A stretch of DNA of 64,000 nucleotides from Acidimicrobiaceae bacterium (lineage in GTDB: Bacteria > Actinomycetota > Acidimicrobiia > Acidimicrobiales > RAAP-2), in NCBI GenBank assembly GCA_003132165.1, contig PKWW01000050.1, forward strand, positions 11,612-75,611, written 5' to 3'. Below are positions 27,391 to 37,276 of this stretch, in pieces. Under the pieces are notes generated by a model. It made no database searches and was not told the DNA's origin. It saw nothing but the letters and a program-made list of their open reading frames with translations. Made by a program: the position numbers and the translations under genes. Numbering within the stretch: position 1 is the first letter of the stretch; each line of letters begins with the position of its first letter.

Positions 27391-30300
27391 ATGGAATCTC
27401 GTGCTCCGGCCGTTGTTGCCGTCGTCGTTACCACCGGTCCAGGCCCCGGCCTCGAAGCGACCTTGGCTTCGCTGGTGGCTCAGGACTATGAGGAACTAAG
27501 CCTGCTCGTCGTCGCGAACGGGGAGACCGAGCACGTCCCGGCACGGGTCGCCGCAGTGGCACCGAGTGCCTTCGTGCGGACTCTGGACGAGAACAAGGGC
27601 TTCGCCGCCGCGTGCAATGAGGCGTCGTTGATGGTGGAGGGTTCGGCGTTCTTCCTCTTCTGCCACGACGACGTCCGCCTCGAGCCCGACGCCGTGCACC
27701 TCATGGTCGAGGCGGCTTTTCGCACGAACGCCGGGATCGTGTCGCCCAAGGTCGTTGCGTACGAGGACCCGATGATTCTCCTGCACGTCGGCCAGACGTG
27801 TGACCGCTTCGGTGTGGCGCACGAGCGCGTCGAACCCGGCGAAATCGACCACGGTCAGCAGGACCTCGAACGCGACGTGTTCGTGGCCCCCGGCGGGGTG
27901 ATGCTCGTTCGTTCGGACTTGTTCGCGACCTTGCGCGGCTTTGACCCGTTGATCCCCGTGCTCGGCGAGGACCTGGACCTCTGCTGGCGCGCGCAAGTGG
28001 CGGGCGCACGCGTCGTGGTGGCGCCCCAGGCGAAGATCGCGCACCGCGAGACCATCGCGACCGGCGAGCGACTGGTGACGGCCGTGGGAACGCGTCGAGC
28101 GAGCCGCCAGGACCTGCAGCGCCGCCACCAGTTGCTCGTGGTGGCGACGGGGTGGAGTTTGCGCGCGACGCTCTCGACGCTGTTCCTGCTCTTCACCATG
28201 GACCTGATGGAGTTCTCGCTCGCGCTACTCGGACGTGATGCCGATCGGGTCGGAGCGATTCTTGGTTCCTGGAGGTGGTTGTTGCATAACCGCAAGCGCA
28301 TCCGAGAGCGCCGCCGCCAACTCCGTGCCACGCGAGTGCTCTCGGACGAGGAACTTCGTCGTCTTCAAGTAGGTGGCGCGAGTCGACTGAAGCGATTCTT
28401 CTTGACGCTGCTTCGCGACGGTCTCGACCGCGCGAGGGGCATCTTGCCCGAGCACGAGATACCTGAGGAGATCGACGAAGGCGAGAGTTCGGGCGTCGGT
28501 TTCGCCGCGGCCTTCGCCGAAGACGAGGAGTTCGACGAGATCCCCGAGAGTGGCGCTCTGGAACTGCGGAATCGACCCTCGAGATTCCTCACGTCGTTCC
28601 GCTCGCAGGCGATCATCGTCATCACGGTGCTGGTTCTCTGGTTCATTGGCTCGCGCAACTTGGTGGCCACGCACCTGCCGCTGATCGGACGCCTCGCACC
28701 GCTCGATTCGTGGTGGTCGACGTGGCGGCACTTCTTCGCGTCATGGTCACCCGCGGGGCTCGGCTCGGGAACACCTGGTTCGCCCGGTTACGGCGTGCTC
28801 GGGTTCGCGGGCACGTTCGTCCTCGGCCGGATGGGAATACTTCCCCGACTTGCGTTGATCGGCGCGGTGCCCTTCGGGGCGGCCGGCGTCGGTCGCCTGC
28901 TTCGCGGTCGAGTCTCCAACCGGGCCCGCGTGATCGCGTCGGTGTCCTACATGGCGTTCCCGCTCGGCCTCAACATGATTGGTGAGGGCCACGTCGACGT
29001 GCTCCTCGTGATCGCGGGTCTTCCGTTGATCGTACGGCGAATATTCGAATTGATGTACGTGCCGGGTTTTCGCATGACGATGTATCCCGAGCCGGTGCCG
29101 TTCGGACATCGCGGATGGCGCTCCACTGAAGCCGGTCAACGCATGGGCACGATCATGCTGATCGCGCTTCTGAGCGCCATGGCACCCGCGACGCTCGTGC
29201 TGGTCGTCCTCGTGGTCGCCGGCGTCGTGATCGCGCGGATCTTCGAGCCCGACGAGAATCGTGGGCTGGTGCGTTCGTGGCGTCTACTCGGCTCGTTGCT
29301 GTTGAACGCGGCGATCTTCCTGCTGCCGCTCAGCGTTGACGTAGCCATCGCTGGCCGTCGAGCGCTCGGGGTCTTCGGCCTGCCCCGTGGACCGTGGTCG
29401 GCACCTTCGTTCACCGATCTTCTGCGCGGTGTGGACGGCACCTTCGGGGCGAATGCGCTGGGCTGGCTGCTTCCGGCGGCGGCCGTGCTCGGAATGCTTC
29501 TGTGTCGCAACGAACGCAGGGCTGTCGCTTCGAAGGTCGCCACGATCGCCACGCTCACCCTGGTCGTTGCGACGCTCGACGTGCACCACTGGATGGGTTC
29601 GTTCGCGCCCGACCTCGACGTGCTGCTCGCGCTCTATATGGTGATGGTCGCGACGCTGATTGGACTGGGTTTCAGCGCAATCGAGCTCGACCTTCGACAG
29701 TCCGGTTTCGGCTGGCGTCAGGTCTTCGCCGCCGCGACCGTCGTTTCGTTGGTGGTGGCGGCAGTGCCGTTCCTCGCCAGTTTCGCGAGCGGACGCTTCG
29801 ATCTTCCTACGACGAGCGTCGCCGAGTCGCTGAGCACGTTGGCGCCTTCCAATTCGGGGGGATATCGCGTGCTGTGGCTGGGCGATCCCTCAGTGCTCCC
29901 CGTGCCGGGTTGGTCAATCGCCCCCGGACTCGAAGCCGCGACGTCCATGAACGGACTACCGGGCGGATCGTCGCTGTTCGCGCCGCCCGACTCGGGCACC
30001 ACCGACGTACTGCTCTCGGCGCTACAGATGGCCCTCGAAGGTCGAACCGTGCGGCTCGGTCAGTTGCTCGCGCCCGCGGGAATCTCGACCATCGTGGTCA
30101 TGGACGCCGGCGCACCCGAGCTGTCGGGTGTCCAGTCCGTGCCGCTGCACCCGGTGCCGGTGGGCCTGACGACCGCACTAAGCCTCCAGACCGACCTCTC
30201 CCTCGAGCTGCAGACGAACTCGGTCGAGGTCTTCTCCAATTCGATGTTTCACGGTCTGGTGTCGGCTTCGCCGATGACCTCGGGTACCGCAGGGCCCGCC

Positions 30301-30648
30301 AAGGCTATCTTCACCCCCACGTCCAATAGTGGTGCCGTCGCGGCGGACACGACGGTCATAGCGGGGCTCGCGCCGGCGAGTGCCTTTGCTCTGGACGTGA
30401 ACGGTCGGCCAATACCGCGCACGACTTCTTTTGGATGGGCGCCGACCTATGAGGTCGGGTCCGTTTCCTCGAGCGCAACCGGACAACTGGTGCTGCACCA
30501 GTTCCCACTGAACGGGATCCTGGCGGGCTTCACCTTGAGCCTGTGGGCCATCGTCTGGCTGGGCTTCGGTCTCGTCCAACGCCTCGAATGGCTCTTCACC
30601 GGCCGACGACGCTCCGTCGTGGCGCGTCACGCGAGGACCGAGAAATGA
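27391..30648 (+). CDS. Large membrane protein with N-terminal family 2 glycosyltransferase domain
   Basis: 1085 aa. The first ~240 residues are a GT2 domain (VVTTGPGPGLEATLASLVAQDY, LDENKGFAAACNEA, metal motif HDDV, PGGVMLVRSDLF, GEDLDLCWRA). Helices near 245-290 lead to an acidic cytoplasmic stretch (about 350-395). A multi-helix membrane region follows (about 400-810) with an extracytoplasmic C-terminal domain and a last helix near 1050. This architecture next to a DUF5719 gene and near cofD/cofE is conserved in actinobacteria. It probably builds or exports a cell-envelope glycan. It overlaps the next gene by 4 bases. Confidence 0.85.
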   Translation: MESRAPAVVAVVVTTGPGPGLEATLASLVAQDYEELSLLVVANGETEHVPARVAAVAPSAFVRTLDENKGFAAACNEASLMVEGSAFFLFCHDDVRLEPDAVHLMVEAAFRTNAGIVSPKVVAYEDPMILLHVGQTCDRFGVAHERVEPGEIDHGQQDLERDVFVAPGGVMLVRSDLFATLRGFDPLIPVLGEDLDLCWRAQVAGARVVVAPQAKIAHRETIATGERLVTAVGTRRASRQDLQRRHQLLVVATGWSLRATLSTLFLLFTMDLMEFSLALLGRDADRVGAILGSWRWLLHNRKRIRERRRQLRATRVLSDEELRRLQVGGASRLKRFFLTLLRDGLDRARGILPEHEIPEEIDEGESSGVGFAAAFAEDEEFDEIPESGALELRNRPSRFLTSFRSQAIIVITVLVLWFIGSRNLVATHLPLIGRLAPLDSWWSTWRHFFASWSPAGLGSGTPGSPGYGVLGFAGTFVLGRMGILPRLALIGAVPFGAAGVGRLLRGRVSNRARVIASVSYMAFPLGLNMIGEGHVDVLLVIAGLPLIVRRIFELMYVPGFRMTMYPEPVPFGHRGWRSTEAGQRMGTIMLIALLSAMAPATLVLVVLVVAGVVIARIFEPDENRGLVRSWRLLGSLLLNAAIFLLPLSVDVAIAGRRALGVFGLPRGPWSAPSFTDLLRGVDGTFGANALGWLLPAAAVLGMLLCRNERRAVASKVATIATLTLVVATLDVHHWMGSFAPDLDVLLALYMVMVATLIGLGFSAIELDLRQSGFGWRQVFAAATVVSLVVAAVPFLASFASGRFDLPTTSVAESLSTLAPSNSGGYRVLWLGDPSVLPVPGWSIAPGLEAATSMNGLPGGSSLFAPPDSGTTDVLLSALQMALEGRTVRLGQLLAPAGISTIVVMDAGAPELSGVQSVPLHPVPVGLTTALSLQTDLSLELQTNSVEVFSNSMFHGLVSASPMTSGTAGPAKAIFTPTSNSGAVAADTTVIAGLAPASAFALDVNGRPIPRTTSFGWAPTYEVGSVSSSATGQLVLHQFPLNGILAGFTLSLWAIVWLGFGLVQRLEWLFTGRRRSVVARHARTEK

Positions 30649-31994
30649 CCAGGTTGCGCATCCCCCTGTTGTTCGTGCTAGTCCTGGCACTCGCCGCGGT
30701 AGGTACCGCGGCGACCCTCGAGAAGTCGACGAACGTCCCGGTCGGACCCGGATCGCTCACGCAGAACGCGGAGTCGACCGCTCTCTACTGCAGCGGTCTC
30801 TCGGGAACTACGGGAACCGCGGTTGGCCACGTGACCTACTTGAACACGACCGGTTCGACGCGCACGGTCAACCTCGAGGTTGCTTCGGACACTGCATCGT
30901 CCGAGTTGTCCTCGCTCACGCTCGCGCCCCACTCGTCGAAATCAGTGAGCCCCCAGGCCACCGTCAAGGGTATTTCCTACGCCGTGGCCGCCCAGGTCAA
31001 TGGCGGAGGCGTCGTGGGCGAGGAAGTGGCCCAGGGCGCCACGGCGGAGTCGCCGTGCACCTCGGCGGGCGTCACCGACTGGTACGCGACCGGATTCGAC
31101 ACGACCGTCGGATCGACGGCCGTTCTCAGCATTTACAACCCGACCGCGACGGCGGCCGTCTTCAACATCACCGTGTTCACCGCGAATGGCTTCGCCGCCC
31201 CGGCGTTGTTTCAGGGAATGTCGATTGGCGCACACGCGCAGATCGAGGTCAATCTCGGCGCCCAGATCGTCAACGCGTCCAACGTCGGCGTGCACGTGCG
31301 CGTGCTACGCGGTTCGATCGTCATCGTGGGCGTGCAGCACTCGGGATCACTGACCTCGTTCAACTCCGGTCAGAGTTCACTCGCGACGAGCGCCTGGTTC
31401 CCTCGAGTCACGACGGTGACGGGAGCCGATGCGCAGATTCGCGTGACCAATCCCGGTTCCGAGCCGGCGAACGTCGTCGTTGACGTCGCGCTCTCGTCCT
31501 TCAAGGTCGCGCCCCAGACCATCACGGTCGCGGGCGACTCCAGCGGCGACATCGTAATCACGCCCAATTCGGCGATTCCCGCCCATGGCTACGCGACCGT
31601 GCAACTGAAGTCGGACCGTCTCATCGCCACCTCACTGTTGACCGGCTCCAGTGCGGGCTTGGCCCTGTCCGCGCCGGTGATCCCGTCCAACGAGTTCCTG
31701 GTCGCGGACTTCTCGGGCAGGGGTTTTGACGCCGCCACGGTCACGAACACCTCGCCCAAGCCGGTCACGGTCACCTTTGCAACCATGGCGACCGGGACTC
31801 GCACGAGCGTGAAGGCTTCGACGCAGTTGGCGGGTGGCGCGACGGAGAGCATCCTCGGCCTCTTCAGCGGGTTGACGACCTTGAAGGGCAACACGTTGTT
31901 CGTGACGAGTTCCAAACCATCCCTGGTAGTGGCCACGACACTGCCCACCACACCGGTCGGCGTGATAGTAGTGGCCCCGTTAGACGGCCGGTAA
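30645..31994 (+). CDS. Secreted DUF5719-family protein
   Basis: Predicted exported protein of 449 aa from ATG 30645 (ATGA overlap with the GT2-membrane gene); the track start at 30543 is inside that gene. Signal peptide or anchor RIPLLFVLVLALAAVGTAA at 4-22, then repeated beta-rich modules of about 110-140 residues with Thr/Ser/Val content and few charges. These resemble the DUF5719 proteins that always follow this glycosyltransferase in actinobacteria. Function is unknown; it likely works with the preceding protein outside the membrane. Its last 15 bases overlap the end of convergent ftsH. Confidence 0.82.
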   Translation: MTRLRIPLLFVLVLALAAVGTAATLEKSTNVPVGPGSLTQNAESTALYCSGLSGTTGTAVGHVTYLNTTGSTRTVNLEVASDTASSELSSLTLAPHSSKSVSPQATVKGISYAVAAQVNGGGVVGEEVAQGATAESPCTSAGVTDWYATGFDTTVGSTAVLSIYNPTATAAVFNITVFTANGFAAPALFQGMSIGAHAQIEVNLGAQIVNASNVGVHVRVLRGSIVIVGVQHSGSLTSFNSGQSSLATSAWFPRVTTVTGADAQIRVTNPGSEPANVVVDVALSSFKVAPQTITVAGDSSGDIVITPNSAIPAHGYATVQLKSDRLIATSLLTGSSAGLALSAPVIPSNEFLVADFSGRGFDAATVTNTSPKPVTVTFATMATGTRTSVKASTQLAGGATESILGLFSGLTTLKGNTLFVTSSKPSLVVATTLPTTPVGVIVVAPLDGR

Positions 31995-33989
31995 TGTCGG
32001 TGGCTGCCAGTTCGGCGCAGCCGCAACGGGCGCCGCTGGAGCGTTGGTCGTGGTCTCCTCGCCCGACTTCTTGCTGCTCACGCCCCTGAGCGTGCTGACG
32101 GTCTTGGTGCCGTGTGCGTGGACCGGCTCGCCGTGGGCTTCGTCGATCAATTGCGCGGCGGTCTCGCCGTCGATGGTCTCGTGCTCGAGCAGCGCGCGGG
32201 TGAGCGCCTCAAGACCGCGACGGTGCAGTGTCAGGACCTCGATGGCCCGGGCTTCCTGCTCGCGAAGGATCCGCTCGACCTCGTCGTCGATGATCTGGGA
32301 GGTGTGGTCCGAGTAATCACGTGTGTGCATGAGGCCCTCGCCGAGGAAGACCTCGCTGTTCGAGGCCCACGCCATCGGTCCGATTTCCTTGGACATGCCC
32401 CATTCACGGACCATGCGTCGCGCGAGCTCAGTGTTGCGCTGCAGGTCGTCCGCCGCGCCGGTCGAGAGGTCGCCGTAGACGAGTAGTTCGGCGACGCGTC
32501 CGCCCATGCGCATGCAAAGCGAGTCTTCGAGGTGCTCGCGCGCCATGATGTGGCGATCCTCTTCGGGCAGGGTCATGGTGACACCCAGGGCCATGCCGCG
32601 AGGAATAATAGTCAACTTGTGCAGTGGGTCAGTCTTGTCGAGCACGTAGGCGAGCAACGCGTGTCCGCTCTCGTGATAGGCGATGCGCTCGCGCTCGTCG
32701 TCCATCAGCACCATCGTGTCGCGCTGCTGGCCCATCATGACCCGGTCGCGGGCTGATTCGAAGTCCTCCATGCCAATCGTCGTGGAATGACGACGCACGG
32801 CGTGCAGAGCGGATTCGTTTACGAGGTTCGCCAAGTCGGCGCCGCTCATGCCCGGGGTGCCACGTGCGACCATTGCGAGGCTCACCGATGCGTCCAGGGG
32901 TTTGCCCTTGGCGTGCACTTCGAGGATCGGGAGGCGTTCGTCGAGGTCGGGGAGTGGCACCACGATCTGGCGGTCGAAACGACCCGGACGAAGGAGCGCG
33001 GGGTCGAGCACGTCGGGACGGTTGGTCGCCGCGATGACGACGACGCCTTCGGAGGGGTCGAAACCATCCATCTCGCTCAGCATCTGGTTGAGGGTCTGCT
33101 CACGTTCGTCGTGACCGCCGCCTACACCGGCACCGCGCTTGCGACCGATGGAGTCGATCTCATCGATGAACACGATGGCCGGCGACTGCTTCCGGGCCGT
33201 GGCGAAGAGGTCACGCACCCGGCTGGCACCGACGCCGACGAACATCTCCATGAAGTCCGAACCCGAGACCGAGAAGAAGGGTACGCCCGCCTCGCCGGCG
33301 ACGGCGCGCGCGAGCATGGTCTTACCGGTGCCCGGAGGGCCGACGAGAAGGATGCCTTTGGGGATCATCGCGCCGATCTCCTTGTAGCGAGCGGGCGTCT
33401 TCAGGAACTCGACGACCTCGCTGATCTCCTGTTTCACGCCGAAGTACCCGGCGACATCGGCGAACGTGGTCTTTGGGCGGTCCTGATTAAATTGCTTGGC
33501 CTTGGAGCGGCCGACGGACATCATTCCGTTCATCTGCCCGCGTGCTTGACGGCTGGCGTAGAACATGAAGCCGGCGAAGATAAGAATCCAGATCAGGTAG
33601 GGAAGGAACGTCGAGGCGAAACTCGAGGGATTGGCGAACGTGACGCTGACGTTGTTGTTGCGCAGAAGGTTGACTTCGTCAGAGATCGCCGGCACCGGGC
33701 CGTTGACGCTGTAGTTGACCCCGCTGGTCAACTGGCCGGTGATGATGCCCGACGAGTTGTTGATGCTGGCCGAAATGACCCCCTGATGGCGGGCGTCGTG
33801 CAGGAGTGTCGAGTACGAGAGGGTCTTGACGGTCTTACTGGAGAAGAGGGGGTGGATGATGAGGAAACCGAGGACAAAGGCCACGATTGCGAACGTGATG
33901 AAGCGGCGGCGCGACTCGGGCGCCATGGGCTTGTTGCCACCGGGTAGTAACTTCTTGAAGCCGGATTTCTCGTCTGGGGGTGTACTCAC
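31980..33989 (-). CDS. ftsH: ATP-dependent zinc metalloprotease FtsH
   Basis: Membrane-bound AAA protease that degrades misfolded membrane and regulatory proteins. It is 669 aa from GTG 33989. Two N-terminal helices (about 32-48 and 130-145) flank an extracytoplasmic domain. AAA module: Walker A GPPGTGKT (217-224), Walker B VFIDEID (273-279), [19 protein letters not shown] second-region-of-homology. Zinc site HESGH (439-443). C-terminal Pro/Ala tail. GTG 33989 is 7 bases after minus-strand TAGATT and begins STPPDEKSG; the track ATG-equivalent at 34019 adds ten residues. It is divergent from a CPBP protease gene. Confidence 0.96.
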   Translation of the reverse strand: MSTPPDEKSGFKKLLPGGNKPMAPESRRRFITFAIVAFVLGFLIIHPLFSSKTVKTLSYSTLLHDARHQGVISASINNSSGIITGQLTSGVNYSVNGPVPAISDEVNLLRNNNVSVTFANPSSFASTFLPYLIWILIFAGFMFYASRQARGQMNGMMSVGRSKAKQFNQDRPKTTFADVAGYFGVKQEISEVVEFLKTPARYKEIGAMIPKGILLVGPPGTGKTMLARAVAGEAGVPFFSVSGSDFMEMFVGVGASRVRDLFATARKQSPAIVFIDEIDSIGRKRGAGVGGGHDEREQTLNQMLSEMDGFDPSEGVVVIAATNRPDVLDPALLRPGRFDRQIVVPLPDLDERLPILEVHAKGKPLDASVSLAMVARGTPGMSGADLANLVNESALHAVRRHSTTIGMEDFESARDRVMMGQQRDTMVLMDDERERIAYHESGHALLAYVLDKTDPLHKLTIIPRGMALGVTMTLPEEDRHIMAREHLEDSLCMRMGGRVAELLVYGDLSTGAADDLQRNTELARRMVREWGMSKEIGPMAWASNSEVFLGEGLMHTRDYSDHTSQIIDDEVERILREQEARAIEVLTLHRRGLEALTRALLEHETIDGETAAQLIDEAHGEPVHAHGTKTVSTLRGVSSKKSGEETTTNAPAAPVAAAPNWQPPTLPAV

Positions 33990-33996
33990 GCTCTCC

Positions 33997-34002
33997 AATC
34001 TA
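33997..34002 (-). promoter_or_regulatory. -10 element of ftsH (leaderless)
   Basis: Minus-strand TAGATT, 7 bases before GTG 33989. The spacer holds GGAGAG, but that is too close to the start codon for a normal ribosome site. Confidence 0.5.
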
Positions 34003-34054
34003 GGGGCGAACTGCGACACGCTGTCCCGGGCCCTGTGTATAACTCTTGAGTTGT

Positions 34055-34060
34055 TAGCGT
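34055..34060 (+). promoter_or_regulatory. -10 element of the CPBP protease gene (leaderless)
   Basis: TAGCGT, 8 bases before GTG 34069. No ribosome site is visible. Confidence 0.5.
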
Positions 34061-34068
34061 AAGGGCTT

Positions 34069-34818
34069 GTGAGTTCGACAACGGCGGTGGATCCTAAGAA
34101 TCAGCCAAGAAGTGTGGCTATCTTCGTGGGCTGTCTGGTGGGCTTCCTGTTGGGCGAAATCGTCGCCACTCTCTTGATCCAGATATCGGCCCAATTGAGC
34201 CATTTTCCCGGAGGACTTCAGGCGCTGGCGCGCCTGTCGACGCCGCCGTGGTGGTCGAACGTGTGCGGACTGGTCGGGCTCTGGGTGGGCTTTGGAGCTT
34301 CGATTTACTACGCGCGCGAACACGCTGGGCTGAAGAGTCTCGATCACCAGTGGCGCATCAAGTCGTCGGATGTCTACTTCGTCCTGCTCGGCGTTGGCTG
34401 CCAGATCTTCGTCGACCTGATGTACGCGCCCTTCCATTTCAAGAGCCTCAACAAGCCGGTGAACCATCTCTTCGGAGCCGAACACGGCTTCACATTCGTG
34501 CTCGTCGGCGTGCTGACGACCGTCGGAGCGCCGATCGTCGAGGAGTGGTTCTTTCGCGGCACCCTCTTTCGTGCGCTGGACGCGGGCATGAGCCGCAGGT
34601 TCAACCGCGTGGGAACCGCCGGCGCCGTGCTCGTGAGCGCGTGTCTGTTCGGACTCGCCCACGGTGAGCCCCTGCAGTTCGCCGGGCTTGCGTTCCTCGG
34701 CGTAGTGCTGGCGATTGTCCTCAAGCAGACTCAGCGGCTGACGCCAAGCATCATCACTCACGTCTCGTTCAATGCCGTCGCGTTCATCTCGCTGATCGCC
34801 CAGCGCGCGGGGCACTGA
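34069..34818 (+). CDS. CPBP-family intramembrane metalloprotease
   Basis: Multi-pass membrane protein of the CAAX protease/bacteriocin-processing (Abi) family, 249 aa. Several hydrophobic segments. Catalytic signatures are EEWFFR (ExxxR type, near residue 160) and FGLAHGEP (HxxxB type, near 204), with a final His in THVSFNAVA. Substrate unknown; members process peptides or modify membrane proteins. GTG start looks leaderless. Its TGA shares one base with the ATG of the next gene, so both are co-translated. Confidence 0.87.
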   Translation: MSSTTAVDPKNQPRSVAIFVGCLVGFLLGEIVATLLIQISAQLSHFPGGLQALARLSTPPWWSNVCGLVGLWVGFGASIYYAREHAGLKSLDHQWRIKSSDVYFVLLGVGCQIFVDLMYAPFHFKSLNKPVNHLFGAEHGFTFVLVGVLTTVGAPIVEEWFFRGTLFRALDAGMSRRFNRVGTAGAVLVSACLFGLAHGEPLQFAGLAFLGVVLAIVLKQTQRLTPSIITHVSFNAVAFISLIAQRAGH

Positions 34819-37265
34819 TGTTGGAGCGCCTGAAGAGGTTCTGGACGCCCATCCGACTGCTCGACGCGGCGATCGTCGTGGTGATCATCTACGTGATCCT
34901 GTGGTCGTTGCATCCATCGCTTGTCTTCTCGACGAGCTTGATCACCGGCGGGGACACCGGCGCGCATCTGGCGCTGCCCGCCTACTTGAAGACCCAGGGG
35001 AATCTCTTCAATCTGACGCCGTGGTACCCGGGATGGTTCGCTGGTATGCCGGCGTACACCTATTACTTCGTGCTGCCCGACATCCTCGCGGTGCTCGCCA
35101 GTTACGTGATCGGCTTCGCGGTTGCGTTCAAGCTCGCGACGATTCTCGGATCGGTACTCATGCCGATCACCGCGTACGCCATGGGTCGGTTGTTCCGGGC
35201 GCCGCGTCCGGTGCCGATCGCCCTGGCACTCGCGACGCTGCCGTTCCTGTTTGATGCGTCATTCACGATCGATGGGGGCAATCTCTTCTCGACGATGGCG
35301 GGGGAGTACGCCTTTTCTCTCGCACTCGCGCTCAGCCTGTTGACGATCGGACTCTTCGCGCGCGGTGTGAGGACCGGCCGCGGGTACTGGTTGGCGGCGA
35401 TATCGCTCAGCGCGACGCTCGCCTCGCACCTCCTGCCGTGGATCTTCACGCTGGTTGCGGTGGGCGTGCTGGTGGTCTTCGAGTTGCTGGCGCGACGCGG
35501 TATCGGCGATCCTCGTGATCTCGACGTGGCCCGCGGCGACTACGCGAGGCCGGTCCGCTTCGCGGTCGGTGCGGGCATCATCTCGTTCGCACTGAGCGCC
35601 TGGTGGCTCGTCTCATTTGCCACTACCCAGAACCTCACGAACTCAATGGGCTACACCAATGACGATGTCAGCTCGCTGCACGCGATCTTCACGACGCTCG
35701 GCTGGTTCACGCTCAATACGTCGACGAACGTGTCGGGCGCGGGCGGGGACCGTTGGGTGATCATCCTCGCGGGCATCGCGGTGGTCGCGGCGTTCATCGT
35801 GCGCGACCGACTGGGCATGGTCCTCGCGTCACTGACCGTGCTCTCGTTCCTGGCGTTCGTCTACGACCCGCAAAGCGCGATTTGGAACGAGCGCCTCATA
35901 CCGTTCTGGTTCATCTCGATCCACCTCATCGCGGGTTGGCTCTTCGGCTATATCCTGGCGCGCTGGATAGCTCGAAAGAGACGGATGGACGTTCGACTGA
36001 TCGAACCAACGCCGGCGTATGCCGCGTCAGTCGGCGGCGACGGCCTGGGCGGCGACGACACGACCGCGAAGAAGCCGGACGAAGTGGTCTACGACTTCGA
36101 GATCGACGACATCGAAGGCCTGGACGATGAAACGCGGACCAGGCGGCGCACCGTTCGTGCCACCGTGTGCGTTGCGCTGATCGGGCTTCTCTCGACCGTG
36201 CCGGGACTTATGCCATCGGTCGCCACCGACCTGCATCTGAACACGTCGGGCAACCAGGTGGGCAGTTGGGCCGAGTACAACTACTCGGGTTACCAGGGCA
36301 AGACCGCCTGGCCCGAGTACCACAATCTCGTCGACACGATGGCGAAAGTCGCTCGGCACTACGGTTGCGGTCGCGCGATGTGGGAGTACAACTTCAACGT
36401 CGAGAACCAGTTCGGCACCACCATGGCGCTCATGCTGCTGCCCTACTGGACGGACAACTGCGTGGACTCGATGGAGGGCCTCTTCTTCGAGTCATCGCCG
36501 ACCGCCCCGTACCACTTCTTGGATCAAGCCGAGCTGAGTGCGTCGCCCAGCAACCCGCAGGTCGGGCTCGACTACGGTCCGTTGAACGTCGCGCTCGGCG
36601 TCGAGCACCTGCAGATGCTCGGCGTCAAGTACTACATGGCGTTCTCGCCCACGGTCATCGCCCAGGCGAACGCGGATCCCCAGTTGCAACTGGTCGCGAC
36701 GACGAGGACCTGGACCGCGCCCGAGCCGGCGGCGACGTGGCGTATCTACCTGATCAAGAACAGTCCGATGGTCCAGGCCCTCACGTCGTCGCCCACCGTC
36801 GTCGCCGGTCTGGACAGCCGGGTCGCCTGGCTCGATGCGAACCAGAAGTGGTGGCTCTCGCCTGACTCCTGGAAGGTGCCGATCGCGAGCAGCGGGCCGA
36901 GTTCGTGGCCTCACGTCGCTACGGTGAGAGACGTCCGCGCGACCAAGCCCCTGCCCGCGGTGAAGGTCAGGGTCACCTCGAACCCCGCCGCAGCGCAGTC
37001 GATCTCGTTTCACGTCAGTCGGGTGGGGGTGCCCGTGCTCGTAAAGATCTCGTACTTCCCCCGCTGGCACGTGACCGGGGCGACCGGTCCCTACCGGGTG
37101 AGCCCGAACCTGATGGTCGTCGTGCCCACGTCCCAGAACGTGACGCTCACCTACGCCAGCACGTCCGCGCTGCTGTGGGGGAACATCATCAGTGATATCG
37201 CCACCGTGAGCGGTTTCGGCGTGCTCTGGTTCGTTATCAAGAGACGTAGAAATTTACGCAAGTAG
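34818..37265 (+). CDS. Large polytopic membrane protein, possible GT-C-like glycan enzyme
   Basis: 815 aa. About ten hydrophobic segments in the first 400 residues. Near the start, TGGDTGAHLALPAYLKTQG and PWYPGWFAGMPAYTYYF resemble PTPS-related or GT-C membrane proteins, with an acidic loop residue (GGDTGAH) where these enzymes bind lipid-phosphate sugar. A cytoplasmic acidic linker (about 395-435) precedes another helix, a soluble region of about 340 residues and a last helix near 790. The C-terminus KRRRNLRK is basic. Likely a surface glycan transferase or polymer-handling protein; substrate unknown. It begins inside the CPBP stop codon. Confidence 0.7.
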   Translation: MLERLKRFWTPIRLLDAAIVVVIIYVILWSLHPSLVFSTSLITGGDTGAHLALPAYLKTQGNLFNLTPWYPGWFAGMPAYTYYFVLPDILAVLASYVIGFAVAFKLATILGSVLMPITAYAMGRLFRAPRPVPIALALATLPFLFDASFTIDGGNLFSTMAGEYAFSLALALSLLTIGLFARGVRTGRGYWLAAISLSATLASHLLPWIFTLVAVGVLVVFELLARRGIGDPRDLDVARGDYARPVRFAVGAGIISFALSAWWLVSFATTQNLTNSMGYTNDDVSSLHAIFTTLGWFTLNTSTNVSGAGGDRWVIILAGIAVVAAFIVRDRLGMVLASLTVLSFLAFVYDPQSAIWNERLIPFWFISIHLIAGWLFGYILARWIARKRRMDVRLIEPTPAYAASVGGDGLGGDDTTAKKPDEVVYDFEIDDIEGLDDETRTRRRTVRATVCVALIGLLSTVPGLMPSVATDLHLNTSGNQVGSWAEYNYSGYQGKTAWPEYHNLVDTMAKVARHYGCGRAMWEYNFNVENQFGTTMALMLLPYWTDNCVDSMEGLFFESSPTAPYHFLDQAELSASPSNPQVGLDYGPLNVALGVEHLQMLGVKYYMAFSPTVIAQANADPQLQLVATTRTWTAPEPAATWRIYLIKNSPMVQALTSSPTVVAGLDSRVAWLDANQKWWLSPDSWKVPIASSGPSSWPHVATVRDVRATKPLPAVKVRVTSNPAAAQSISFHVSRVGVPVLVKISYFPRWHVTGATGPYRVSPNLMVVVPTSQNVTLTYASTSALLWGNIISDIATVSGFGVLWFVIKRRRNLRK

Positions 37266-37268
37266 AGT
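37263..37268 (+). promoter_or_regulatory. -10 element of the phosphomannomutase gene overlapping the upstream stop codon
   Basis: TAGAGT is 8 bases before GTG 37277. Its first three bases are the TAG stop of the preceding gene. Confidence 0.5.
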
Positions 37269-37276
37269 GGGACTTC

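Noticed and set aside
32787-33947. 386-aa ORF antisense to ftsH (also 43510-44700, 48187-49353 and 53578-54483 opposite other genes)
   Set aside because: All lie fully within well-supported genes on the other strand and show the biased composition of mirror frames.
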